From CAVRZY01 sp963725415 (GTDB lineage: Bacteria > Acidobacteriota > Terriglobia > Bryobacterales > Bryobacteraceae): a DNA stretch of 64,000 bases. Below the pieces are notes generated by a model, which saw nothing but the letters and a program-made list of their open reading frames with translations, searched no databases and was not told the origin of the DNA. Location of the stretch: the NCBI GenBank assembly GCA_963725415.1, contig CAVRZY010000190.1, positions 1 to 64,000 of the forward strand, given 5' to 3'. Below, in pieces: positions 19,140-29,262 of this stretch (position 1 is its first letter; every line of letters starts with the position of its first letter). The position numbers were made by a program, and so were the translations under genes.

Positions 19140-19560
19140 TGATCTGAGGGCGGTAGCGGTGTAGTCTACAAGGCCCGCGACATGCACTTGGACCGCTTCG
19201 TCGCCATCAAGGTCCTGCCGCCGCAGAGAGTGGCCGACCCCACGCGTAAAGCGCGCTTCCTACAGGAAGCCAGAGCCGCCAGCGCGCTGAATCACCCCAA
19301 CATCATCCACGTTTACGACGTCACCGCAGACAACGGCGTGGACTTCATCGCCAAGGAGTACGTCGCCGGCAAGACGCCAGCCGAGCCCGGAGCCCACGCG
19401 GCGCTCGAAAGGTCAAGGACGCAATGGTCGGCCAAACCATCCCGCACTACCGCGGCCTCGACAAACTCGGCGTAGGGTTTCTGGCCGAAGTCTCCTGCGT
19501 CGCGGAGCTTCATCGCGAGTATCCAAGTCAAGCTGTGGCCGGAGGCCTGGGCAGAACTGC
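19140..19560 (+). pseudogene. Two fused Ser/Thr protein kinase gene fragments
   Basis: Translation from about 19150 gives the glycine loop and N-lobe of a Hanks-type kinase: GGSGVVYKARDMHLDRFVA, then IKVL with the catalytic lysine, then HPNIIHVYDV, breaking off after AKEYVAGKT. Directly after, at 19423, a second kinase start appears (MVGQTIPHYRGLDKLGVG), which degrades within about 45 codons to a stop at 19569. Neither piece has a catalytic loop. They look like scars of tandem kinase genes removed by deletion. Confidence 0.55.
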
Positions 19561-19569
19561 TTGAGGTGT

Positions 19570-19876
19570 AGGGCCTGGATCACGGCCAATCCGGAAACTA
19601 TCCGCCGATTCTGGCGCAGCCGGGCCCGGCACTTGACGATAGTTCTGCGAAGCGGGCCCGAAGTCCCCTTGTGGGAGATGTGCCGGGCGGCTGCTGCTCC
19701 GCGCCGCTTCTCTGCCTTCTGTGAGGACGATGCCCCGCTGAAGAATCCGCGCGACAAACGACACGTGCGAGCTCACGCCCTCGCCATCCCCCCGGCGATC
19801 CGTGGTATTGAGAATAGGTGTCGAGCGAGCTGTGTGCAGCCCATTGCAAGCTCGTCAGAGGCCAAAAAGGCATTCG
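19570..19876. other. Stretch without recognised gene
   Basis: About 300 bases between the kinase scar and the next small gene. Short frames exist on both strands but none has recognisable homology or a ribosome site. Confidence 0.4.
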
Positions 19877-20206
19877 ATGGAGAACTCCGAGAAGGACCGC
19901 CTGGCAACCGCGGTGGTGGACCGCTGGTGCTCTTTCCAGGACGCACTGGCAGGGGCGAAGCGGAGATATCCCTTACAGGACTTCCTTTCGTTTGCGGACG
20001 CCGCCAGACGCTATATCGAGGTGGCCCGTCACGATCAACTCCTACGTAGGGACGTTGCCAACACCATAAACGGCCTGGCGGAGATTCTCCGCTCGGAGAG
20101 AAAACGCGTACCGGGGAGAGTCCTGTCCGAGGCAGACCGGCTGGAGTGTTTGTTTTTCGGCGGGTTCGATCCGCACTCTAAGGGGGACGAGCCGCCCGGT
20201 CTGTAG
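19877..20206 (+). CDS. Small hypothetical protein (109 aa)
   Basis: The start is the ATG at 19877 with AAGG seven bases upstream. The protein is acidic and helical: LATAVVDRWCSFQDALAG, then a central FADAARRYIEVARHDQLLRRDVAN segment and a C-terminus LECLFFGGFDPHSKGDEPPG. It resembles small conserved acidobacterial proteins ending in a similar ECLFFGGFDP...DEPPGL motif, function unknown. No membrane segment or signal is seen. Confidence 0.5.
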   Translation: MENSEKDRLATAVVDRWCSFQDALAGAKRRYPLQDFLSFADAARRYIEVARHDQLLRRDVANTINGLAEILRSERKRVPGRVLSEADRLECLFFGGFDPHSKGDEPPGL

Positions 20207-20645
20207 GTCAGGCTCCGCGTAGGGCGTCGGGGCGCAGCGTCAACCGCTGCGGGGCGAGCGTGTCCGCCACATGCGCGCCGGCGCTCGGCTGCGCCCAGTC
20301 CGGGCCAGGCCGCTGTTAGCGCCGAGCGCGGCATGGCGATCTGCGGGGACCTATCCGGGCGCTGTGGAGGCTCAGCGGGCCTGACCACCCTCGGGTAGCT
20401 CCCCAGCGCTGGACGCCCGTGGTGCCCGGGCGACTCGCTCGCACTCGTGGTGCTGCGGGGAATCGTGCCGGCTCCGCCACTTGTCCGGGGAGGCGACTCC
20501 CCGTCCAAGTGGACGTAACCTCGGATGATCGGAGGCGGTGGTCGGCTGATTGCGTGACCACGACCGTCGTCAAATAACCCGAGGAAAAAAGCCACACGAC
20601 GTTCAGTCGCCGAAATCGGCGGCAAACGAATACACCCGAGATTAC
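20207..20645. other. Long gap, no gene recognised
   Basis: 440 bases of GC-rich sequence without a supported gene. It contains GGGGACCTATCCGGG at 20345-20359. Close variants of this string recur just downstream of repeat B (22744-22758) and repeat C (about 28628-28645), which hints at another trace of the same repeat family. Confidence 0.35.
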
Positions 20646-21272
20646 TTAGCGGCGCATGAAGTAATGCGGCCGTCCAAGTGGCTGAAATGTGCGGCGCGTC
20701 TTGCCAGAGATCAAACTCATCAGCTTATTGAGAACGCTGAGGCAGGTGCGAAAGTCAGCTCTGGAGAAAAATCCGACATCTACAGGCCCGATGTCAGCGA
20801 TCGTGCGGGGAGCCATATCGGTTGGTATTTTGGCGATGGGATATCGCCCTGCGAAGCGAATGAACTTGGCGAGACGAGTGAGGACATCGGCTTCCCGTGC
20901 ATTCGGCGAGAAGCCGACGATTTTCGAGAGTCGAATAAGATCATGTTCCGCGCCGGCGCCGGGCACGCCTTTAAACTTTCCATCCTTAACGATTTCATTG
21001 CCCTGCTTGACCCAGTAGCATTTCAAGGCGCATTCGATTGCATAACCAAGAAGCATCGCTCTAACGGACAGGACAGCGGGCATCACAATGCGGCCCTTGC
21101 GCGGTTCTTGATGAGATGATCGCTCGCCAATCATTCTGGCCGCGTCTTCAAGAACAAAGACCCAATACATCCAAGCCATCCAGTGGTTGCCCCAAAACTC
21201 ATGGACTTGTTCAGGAGTTTGGCCAGCTTTCCAAATGTCGCCGAATTCGATCGTACGCGAGCGTTTCGCCAT
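20646..21272 (-). CDS. HEPN-like domain protein
   Basis: 208 residues from the ATG at 21272 (MAKRSRTIEFGDIWKAG); the frame is open to 21314. The centre reads LLGYAIECALKCYWVKQGN and, further on, AEHDLIRLSKIVGF. This is the pattern of HEPN helical domains, where a glutamate/lysine-bearing helix is followed by an HDL helix. HEPN proteins are often ribonucleases of toxin-antitoxin, abortive infection or defence systems, but a canonical R-x4-6-H catalytic motif is not obvious here. It sits alone between a gap and repeat B, 1.5 kb from the HNH-STAND gene. Confidence 0.5.
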   Translation of the reverse strand: MAKRSRTIEFGDIWKAGQTPEQVHEFWGNHWMAWMYWVFVLEDAARMIGERSSHQEPRKGRIVMPAVLSVRAMLLGYAIECALKCYWVKQGNEIVKDGKFKGVPGAGAEHDLIRLSKIVGFSPNAREADVLTRLAKFIRFAGRYPIAKIPTDMAPRTIADIGPVDVGFFSRADFRTCLSVLNKLMSLISGKTRRTFQPLGRPHYFMRR

Positions 21273-21532
21273 AGCCGCTGCACAGCGAGAAACTAAACTA
21301 TACCAGAGCAGCATTGTCTCAGAGCATCAGCGACTGTCGACTGACGAAGAGGGAAACCCTCCTGGCCCGCATCCACCTAGCCGAACTGCTGCTTTTACTA
21401 GCCGATAAGGCATGTTATCGCCTCGAAGCCTGAGGCTGCGTGGTACTTGGACGAAAAACGCCCGTCCCGGAATTGTGGTCCCCTGACGTCTGGCAAGTTA
21501 TTGTAGCTGAGCACGATCCGCCTCGCGCACGG

Positions 21533-22650
21533 GATAGGTACGCGCAAACGCGTATGCAAAACGAGATCTGGTCTCCCCTGGGCCGTGGAGCCGGCAAGCC
21601 GGAGGGGTGCCACGAGGCCAAAGATTTCGGGATGCGGCGATCGAGGTGCTCTCCGTCCGGAGCTGCTTCACCACTCTGATTTTCGACGTCCAGGGAGGAG
21701 AACCGTGGCCTGCGCCCGGAGGACCGGGCCGGCGCCCTGCGCGTGGCGCTCATCAACCAGCGCGCCGCGGAGCGGTATTTCCCCAACCAGAACCCCATCG
21801 GCAAGCGCATCGCTTATGGCACCAAGCCCAAGCCAAGCAGTTGGATGACCATCGTGGGCATCGTAGGGAACGTTAGAGATGCTGGGGTCTACCGCCCGGG
21901 TCTCAATGTTCTGTACGCTCCCCTGAGCCAGTTCGACGTGACCCCTAGAACCATGAGCCTGGTCCTGCGGACCACCGTAGAGCCGGAGACTCTCAGCCAG
22001 GCTGTCCGGCGCGAGTTGGCTGAACTGGACCGCGACGCGGCGGTCTTCCTGGTCAAGATCATGGAGCAGGTGGTCTACGACTCGACCACGGGGACGCGGC
22101 TGCTGTCCCGGCTGCTGACCATCTTCAGCGGGCTGGCCCTGGTGCTGGCGCTGATCGGAGTCTACGGCGTGATGTCCTGCTGGTCACGCAGCGCACCCAC
22201 GAGTTCGGCGTGCGGATGGCTTTGGGCGCCGGGCGCGGCGCCATCCTGCGTCTGGTCCTCCGCGACGGGCTGCGCCAGGGTCTGAAAGGTACGCTTCTGG
22301 GAATCTCCTGTGCCGTTGGTGTCAGCCGGCCCCTCGGCCAGTACATCATCGAGATGTCGCCCCTTCACGTGGCAACCTGTGTCGGCGCCGCCGCCCTGGT
22401 CCTCGGCGTGGCCCTGATCGCCAGCTTGGTCGCCGCCCACCGCGCCTCCCGCGTGGACCCTCTGGCCGCCCTGCGCCACGAGTAGCTGCGCTGAACTTCC
22501 CGCCCACCCGCGCAGCGGCGCCAGCACAGTCCACCGGTGGCAGCGGGAGCAGGCCCCAAGTCGCACCCGTGTCTACCTTCAGTCCTCAGCTTCCGGGTAG
22601 GGCCTGTACGGCCGAGTGGTCCGGCTCCTCCGGTCAACACAAGCCGACTT
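21533..22650 (+). repeat. Repeat copy B: decayed ADOP permease 3' end with upstream and downstream blocks
   Basis: This is the second direct copy. It starts with a block of about 180 bases shared with copy C (GATAGG...ACGCGTATGCAA...GAGATCTGGTCTCCC) that ends in a GGAGGAGAACCGT Shine-Dalgarno-like string. The permease fragment follows (VALINQRAAERYFPNQNP, WMTIVGIVGNVRDAGVYRPG), ending VDPLAALRHE at 22485, then the tail shared by all copies. Compared with C, one base is missing near 22178 (CCTGC-TGG), which splits the frame. It is a pseudogene remnant. The copies lie in the same orientation, so recombination between B and C would delete the HNH-STAND gene. Confidence 0.8.
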
Positions 22651-22736
22651 AGTCGCTGTATCGAAAGCGAACCGGCGCGTGCCTGCTCACTGCTCCCGAA
22701 GCTATCGTCGCCGGCTCGCTTCCGATACAGCCCTAA
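22651..22736. repeat. 86-bp MITE-like hairpin insertion with 5-bp target duplication
   Basis: The shared tail of the A/B/C repeats is interrupted here in copy B only. The inserted 86 bases have 23-bp arms: left 22655-22677 starting GCTGTATCGAAAGCGA, and right 22709-22731, whose complement starts GCTGTATCGGAAGCGA. They match at 21 of 23 positions around a 31-base loop. GACTT stands on both sides (22646-22650 and 22737-22741), as expected for a target-site duplication. After the second GACTT the sequence resumes homology with copy C. It carries no coding capacity. Confidence 0.7.
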
Positions 22737-22821
22737 GACTTCCGGGGACCTATTCGGGTTCAGGCGACTTCTGCTGGTACCCGATTATGCGGCCAGTTGA
22801 ATCCTGCCGGATCTTTGGGGG

Positions 22822-25800
22822 TCACCTGGGAAGACGCCTGTCCAGATCTCCAAGAACCTCAGGAATTTTGTAAGCATCAAGATCCATGAGCCGCTCGAAT
22901 ATGTCGAGTCCGCAAGACCGCGTTTCCGGAAATCGTTGAAGCGTCAATGAGATATCAATCAAATCACCAGCCGAGCCGGCCCATGCAGTACGGATGTCTG
23001 CGATCTCCTTGCCGCATTCGGCCAGCAGGCTGGTCACAACTCGGCAGACACGCTGACACTCCGATCCATCTTCGAGCAGCTCCTTGAGCCTGTCTACAAG
23101 AAGTCCAGAATGCCCGTGCCTGAGCACGTGAGGATGTGCTGTTAGGCCGTCCAAGATCTGCTGCGTGTACTTGTCGACGAGCAACCGGCCTGAACGGTGA
23201 AACACCGAAAGCCATGCCTGCGCTACTGACTCATCTGCGTTGGGCAAGAGGTCTAAGAGTACCTGTGTCGCAGTGGCACGTGCGTTCGGAAGCCCCCACA
23301 ATTCAGCAGAAATAAACGCAAGACCAACACGCATCGCTCTGACCTTCTCGCCCTCCGGGTTGTCGCTCCTCAGGACACGCCCGACGAGTTCTCTACAATG
23401 GTTGTCGTCCGGAGCTAGCGCGTGTCGCAGCATTGCGATCTCGGCTGCTGCTTGTGGCCCCTCTTTCCATCCGCCGGTCTCCCACTGCGTCAGGCAGAAG
23501 TGCGTCAAGGAAGGCGGCACCCAATTGTGCGCTCGGGCCAATAGGTGCACTGCCCCTTCGCTGTTCAGTACTTCTAGATTGCTTTCCAAGAGCTGCTGGA
23601 CGAAGGCCGCAGCCCGCCCCCTTTCTGCGTGGGCAAGGTGTACGAGCTCGCGGTGTGCAAGAGCGACCCAGACCTCGGGATCCTCGCGCCGATGGAGATG
23701 CCGTTCCAATACCCCCAACCAACCATCCGCGTCCACCGGCTTGCGGTTGAAATAGCCTAGGAAAAGCGCGTGGAGGATCGGATAGTTGCCCTGCGGCAGA
23801 ATGTGAACCCCTTGGGCTAAGAGAATGCTGCGGGGGCTTGTTTCGCGGGAATGTGATTCTCGGATCCCGCCGGGACTGGCTTCGTCCCGAAGCCATGCCT
23901 CTAAGAGACGACACGTCTTCGCGTCCAGTCCGCCGATTTCTGGAGCGAGTTTCGCTAGGCACCATGCAGCTCCGAAGCGGAAGTCCACCGATTGAAAGCC
24001 GCGCACATCAAGCTCGTGGATAGCGTGAATCAGGTTGGATGCATCACGCTGGTCGGCCTCGGACATCACTCGAAGGGCCTCGGCAGCATAACGCTCGTGA
24101 CGGCCTGGCTGCAGCCGCTCCAGCAATTGGAGTGCCCTCTGCCGGTTTGCCTTGGCGAACTCACCGAAAGCACGGGACGCCTCAATAGCTCCGCCCTTGA
24201 GTAGGTGACGCGGGTGATCCCCTCCTGTGCCATCGTGTAATTCATCAAAGAAATGAAGGAGATTGGCGTCCGACGCCTTCTGCATCTGATCTGGAGACAC
24301 TGGGCTGCCAATGACACCGCCCTCGGTCTCTCCCATATCCCAGTTCTGCGTGTGCGGTAGCGCCCGCTCCTCTTCCTCCAACAACTTCGCGGTTTCAGAT
24401 GATAGACATTCCACCGGAAACGCTCTAAGCAGGCGCAAGCGGTGCTCCCGATTCCATCGCAGCCGATCTCTCCTGTCGCTCGGATCCAGATGTGGATTGT
24501 GCCTGATGTAGTGCCAGGAGACAATGTACCGCTCAAGATCCGGTCGCACCTGTTCGTTCAGGTGTGGCACGATCGCTCTGATCAGGTCACGGCTCTCGCG
24601 GTGAACGTCCGAGTAGGGGCCGATAGCGAGCCGACGCACGTCCGAGAGCAGGTATCGCGATATGCGCTCTGCGTAGGCTGGCGGCAGTGCTCTAAGACCG
24701 CGAGCGAGCAGGCGGTGCACAGTCAGGAGATCGCTGCCACTTTGCTCGTTGAAAAAGGCCAGAAAATCCTCCGGAACGCTGGCTGCAAGACCGACCACCC
24801 CTGCCTCCAAGGCAATCGTCAGCTCATGACGCATTACCTTGCTGTCGCCCTGAAGATCAAATACCGGATCGCTTCGGTACGCCTGAACCCGCTCGTTTTC
24901 AGCCCGTGCATACTTGGATGCAACATGGACCACCCAAGGCCACACTTGCTCCACAAAGGCGCGCGGTGCGGCCTCAGCCACCTTGCTCAAGCCGTGCCAA
25001 CGTGAAGAGTCCGATACGATTTCTTCTACGGCTCTATGTGCCGAATCACCGTGCAGGAGCTGGTAGGTCACTTTTTCTGAATCTGGCGCGTCGTCTGGCG
25101 GTGGGGGCGGCACCCGAATAGGTTCTGCTTCTGCCGCTTCGAGCTGACTCCACAGCTCAGCCGCGACAACTCGCGGCGCCAGATCCGGGCAGCTTTTGGA
25201 TACAGCGTCTGCGATGTTCCGAACGAAGACACTGTGGTGCGGCGCACGGCGCACAATAGTCTCGGCAAACCGAACTGCGCGCTCGTCCCATTGCTTCAGA
25301 TCCCACAGAGTCTGGAGGGTCAGACCATCGCGCTGCGGATCAGGTAACCAACAGCGTTCGATTAGCGTGAGTGCAGTGTCCCGATCAAAATCCAATGCGC
25401 GGCGAATTATCCACGATGCCTGCCAGGCTGATTCGGCATCACCGGACATGAGTGTAGGCAGATGTACCTGAAGCCTGGCGAACCAGGCAGGGTTGCCCTC
25501 CATCGCCCTAATCGCCTTGGCTCGCAACGTCGGAGTCTCTAGTACTGGCAAAAGCCAGCCGATCTCGATTGGGTTCGGATCAGCGACCTGTCCAAGGAAC
25601 GCGATGAGTAGATACCGGATGTGTCGCCGCAAGTCAGGCCGGTCCCACAGGGTCCGAAACTCACGGTGGTAACCTTCGGGGTCCGCATCCCGCAGATAAT
25701 GCAGGGCACTCCATACCGTGGGGCGCACGAACAGCGCATCCTGGCGAGTGAGTACATGCTCTGCGAAGCGCACTACCTGCGCGCCGAAGGCCCGCGCGCG

Positions 25801-27277
25801 AACGAAGTCGAATAGAGTCTGGTGGCGAAAACCAATCCGGTGTAGATCCGGGCTGTACGTCAGGAGTCCGGCTGCCACGAGATGGTCCAGGTCGGTCTGG
25901 TACTTGCTCTGAAAGCGTACGACCGGCAGCCAAAGCTCCTCCTCACTCGCCATCGCTGCTGCCAACACCTCGAGCGTCGCGATCGCAGATGCCCCCCAAG
26001 GCTGATTGACAAACTCGAGTCTGCAGCACAGCCTCCAGCATCGAGTGGTACGTTCCATACGACGGGGCCTTCCTGTTGCCAGCAAGATGTTGGACGAAGA
26101 AGCTCAGGTGTTGTGGCCGGCGCAGCAGCTCGCGAACATGTTTGGGCCAGTCGGCGGCATCGATTCCGACTGCGGCAAGCACCTGCGCCACGGCGTCCCA
26201 TGGCGGATCCGCCAGCCGCACGACCGCAGGCTTCAGTGCGCTCAAACGAAGATCGTGGCGGAATTCAAAGTCGCGGCAGGCCAGGAGGATGTGCACGTCA
26301 TCCATGCCGCGTATACGATTGATCAGGCTCAGCAGGACAGTCAACCGCGAGGTGTACTGATCCATGAGTTCTGTGAGGGCGTCAATTTGATCGATCAGCA
26401 GCACAACTGGTCTCGTGGCGGCCAGTTGTCGGATACAGTCTACCAGCGGGGCGGGCACGCCTAGGTATTCGTCCAGTTGCCCGAGCGTACCGGTCTCCTT
26501 GGGGAGCAGATCCGCCTTGAGCGCCAGCAAGGCCACGTTGTCTTCACGGAGGTCTGTGGCCAACCGTGCAAGCAAGGCTGACTTGCCAGTGCCCGGGTCG
26601 CCCAGCAAAACCGTAAAACTGTGCCGGTCTTGATCGAGCGCGGCCTGAAGCTCCTCGAACTCAGGCCGCCACATCCACTGGCCACCGGTTCTCTGTGGCC
26701 AGCCTAAGAGTGCATCGGACGCGTTGCCGAATACTCGGAGGATGTCGGCCTGAGTGCCCTCAACTGCAAGTGTTGACGACGCAAGTTGGCATGTGGGCGG
26801 TTCTGGTGGACCGCCCAGGTTCTGTGACGGGGAATCGGAGAGAAAGAGTTCCTGAATCTGGGTTCGGGAGACTGCGCCGCTGTCAACGCCAGTTCCGAGG
26901 CTTGCGATCAGCCCATCGCTCCTGCTCTCGTCTCGGTACCTCTGGCGCAGTTCGGCTATGTGCGAGGCCTTCTTTTTAGCGAGCCCGAGGGTGATCATGA
27001 TCTGCCCTGGCGGGTACAAATTCGCCGACTTTTTGGCATTACATGGGCCACACGCAGCAACCAAATTCCAATCACACGTTAGATCGAAATCGTCAGGCAG
27101 ACCATATGAAGACTTCACGGCAGCCAGTTCATCCGGTTTTGACGCAAGGCTCTCCGGGATGACGTGATCGATCTGGAGTGCGAGAAACCGCACGGATTCT
27201 CCGCAGTACGCGCACTTGCGATCATGAGCTTCCCAAAATGCACGTCGATCGATGTTGGAGATTCGCTGCTCTGCCAT
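22822..27277 (-). CDS. HNH nuclease - STAND NTPase - helical C-terminus protein (candidate defence protein; one frameshift)
   Basis: About 1,485 codons. Residues 1-90 are an HNH nuclease: zinc pairs C22/C25 and C76/C79, catalytic IDHVIP at 36-41, and NLVAACGPCNAKKS. After a linker comes a P-loop NTPase of STAND/NACHT style: Walker A GDPGTGKS at 226-233, Walker B VVLLIDQIDAL near 291-301, and a CRDFEF sensor near 334. About 1,050 residues of alpha-helical, HEAT/TPR-like sequence follow, with no membrane helix. An effector-ATPase-sensor layout like this is the known plan of Avs and related NLR-like phage sensors. The frame shifts once near 26015 (after EAVLQTR, resuming at EFVNQPWGAS) with continuous homology, so it may be a sequencing indel. 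No partner gene is adjacent. The gene is bracketed by direct repeats B and C. Confidence 0.7.
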
Positions 27278-27482
27278 GTCGCCACCACGTACGCATCGGC
27301 GACTGCGCTCGACTCAGTCTTGCGATTTCGAACCAGCCGAAATTGGCACGAACTCTACAACATACACTAACGCAAATCTCAATCCAATGTACGGGCACAT
27401 CGCCCGCAGACGCCTGCCCGGATCGTACGCCTGTAATCACTCCGAAGCGGCTCATTTTGGAGAACATCCTCTACACGCACTG

Positions 27483-28645
27483 GATAGATACTGACAAACG
27501 CGTATGCAAGGCGAGATCTGGTCTCCCCTTGGCCGTGGAGTCGGCAAACCGGAGGGGTGCCACGAGGCCAAAGATTTCGGGATGCGGCGATCGAGGTGCT
27601 CTCCGTGCGGAGCTGCCTCACCACTCTGATTCTCGACATCCAGGGAGGAGAACCGTAAGGTCCAGGCCACTACTCGACCCGCTCCTGCGCCTGGAGGACC
27701 AAGCCGGCGCCCAGCGAGTGGCGCTCATCAACCAGCGCATCGCCGAGCGGTATTTCCCCAACCAGAACCCCATCGGCAAGCGCATCGCTTATGGCACTAA
27801 GCCCAAGCCAGACAGTTGGATGACCATCGTGGGCATCGTCGGGAACGTTAGAGACGCTGGGGTCTACCGCCCGGGTCTCGATGTCCTGTACGCTCCCCTG
27901 GGCCAGTTCGATGTGACCCAGAGAACCATGAGCCTGGGCCTGCGGACCACCGTGGAGCCGGAGACTCTCAGCCAGGCTGTCCGGCGCGAGTTGGCCGAAC
28001 TGGACCGCGACGCGGCCCTCTTCCTGGTCAAGACCATGGAGCAGGCGGTCTACGACTCGACCACGAGGACGCGGCTGCTGTCCCGGCTGCTGACCATCTT
28101 CAGCGCGCTGGCCCTGGTGCTGGCGCTAGTCGGAGTCTACGGCGTGATGTCCTGCCTGGTCACCCAGCGCACCCATGAGTTCGGCGTGCGCATGGCTTTG
28201 GGCGCTGGGCGCGGCGCCATCCTGCGCCTGGTCCTCGGTGATGGGCTGGGCCAGGGCCTGAAAGGTGCGCTTCTGGGAATCTCCTGTGCTGTTGGTTCCA
28301 GCCGGCCCCTCGGCCATTTCGTCATCGGGATGTCGTCCCTTCACGTGGCCACCTGCGCCGCCGCCGCGGCCCTGGTCCTGGGCGTTGCCCTGGCCGCCAG
28401 CTTGGTCGCCGCCCGCCGCGCCTCTCACGTGGACCCTCTGGCGGCACTGCGTCACGAGTAGCTGGGCTCAACTCCCCGCCCACCCGCGCAGCGGCGCCAG
28501 CACTGTCCAACGGTGGCAGCGGGAGCAGGCCCCAAGTCGCACCCGTGTCTACCTTCAGTCCTCAGCTTCCGGGTACGGCGTGTACGGCCGAGTGGTCCGG
28601 CTCCTCCGGTCGACACAAGCCGACTTGTGGGTACCTATCCAGGTG
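27483..28645 (+). repeat. Repeat copy C: decayed ADOP permease 3' end, best-preserved copy
   Basis: This third direct copy shares the upstream block of B and adds RPLLDPLLRLEDQ before VALINQRIAERYF. The frame is uninterrupted through WMTIVGIVGNVRDAG, the last three FtsX helices (FSALALVLALVGVYGVMSC and following) and VDPLAALRHE, stopping at 28461. The shared tail follows to about 28630. Without the first FtsX domain and the periplasmic domain it cannot make a working permease. In one frame the tail reads AHPRSGASTVQRWQREQ, resembling the YLRRGVRTVQRWEREQ DNA-binding segment of the gene at 31 kb. Confidence 0.8.
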
Positions 28646-28710
28646 CGGCCTGCGCCTCAATCCTCCGCAACCAATCCTATCCGTAGCCGACAGCGACTCT
28701 TGGTAGTGCC

Positions 28711-29049
28711 CTATTTTGAAAATCTTCGTAGTTTCTGGCAGGCTACAAGTCTGTCACGATCGGTGAACAAATCGGCCCATTCAGCCTGAAGAATGAGGTT
28801 TTCAACGGAGAGATCGAGATGGCCTTGGTCTCGCAAAAAAGAGAACCCGCCAGTTGTTCCACCGTAGATGACTTCACGCGCAGCAGCGATACCCCCCTTG
28901 TAGCGCCTGCAATCCGGTACGATCATTTGCCGAAAGCGCTCAGCATAGTAGGGGCGTTTGTAGCCCGGCCGTATTGGCAGGCGTGCCCATTCCTTGTACA
29001 GACGAAAAAGTGAGTCTTCTAGTGCGCGCTCGCGTGCCATGCTGGACAT
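28711..29049 (-). CDS. Small hypothetical protein (112 aa)
   Basis: A compact charged protein beginning MSSMARERALEDSLFRLYKE, with YKRPYYAERFRQMI, a glycine-rich turn YGGTTGGFSFL and a C-terminal helix. The clean frame and ordinary composition suggest a real gene in the defence-like accessory zone. I do not recognise the family. The start could be the first or the second methionine (residue 4). Confidence 0.5.
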   Translation of the reverse strand: MSSMARERALEDSLFRLYKEWARLPIRPGYKRPYYAERFRQMIVPDCRRYKGGIAAAREVIYGGTTGGFSFLRDQGHLDLSVENLILQAEWADLFTDRDRLVACQKLRRFSK

Positions 29050-29074
29050 GAGCCAATTGTATCAACTACGCTGC

Positions 29075-29260
29075 CCTTTCTAAGCCCCGTTCTTCCGCTT
29101 CGAGCAACGCCACCAGGTCCGACACTTCCCACAGCCGATCTGTGACGCCAGCAGCCATGGCCGGCGTCATCCGCAGTGTGCGGTCGATCTTGATGAAATT
29201 GTAGGCGAAGTAGTAGAGCGCGACGGCAAAGTAGTCCACTACCCGACTCTTGACTAAAGT
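29075..29260 (-). pseudogene. C-terminal fragment of an IS transposase
   Basis: The translated fragment YYFAYNFIKIDRTLRMTPAM, then AAGVTDRLWEVSDLVALLE, matches the C-terminal tail I associate with IS1-type transposases (HYNFVRIHQTLRVTPAMAAG pattern). No catalytic region precedes it; the sequence changes abruptly at VKSRVVDYF. It abuts the 3' end of the AlbA_2 gene, so the insertion may have altered that gene's C-terminus. Confidence 0.6.
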
Positions 29261-29262
29261 TC

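Noticed and set aside
20035..20625. 196-codon minus-strand frame
   Set aside because: Overlaps the small plus-strand gene 19877-20206 antisense and has a Pro/Arg/Ser-rich composition without homology.
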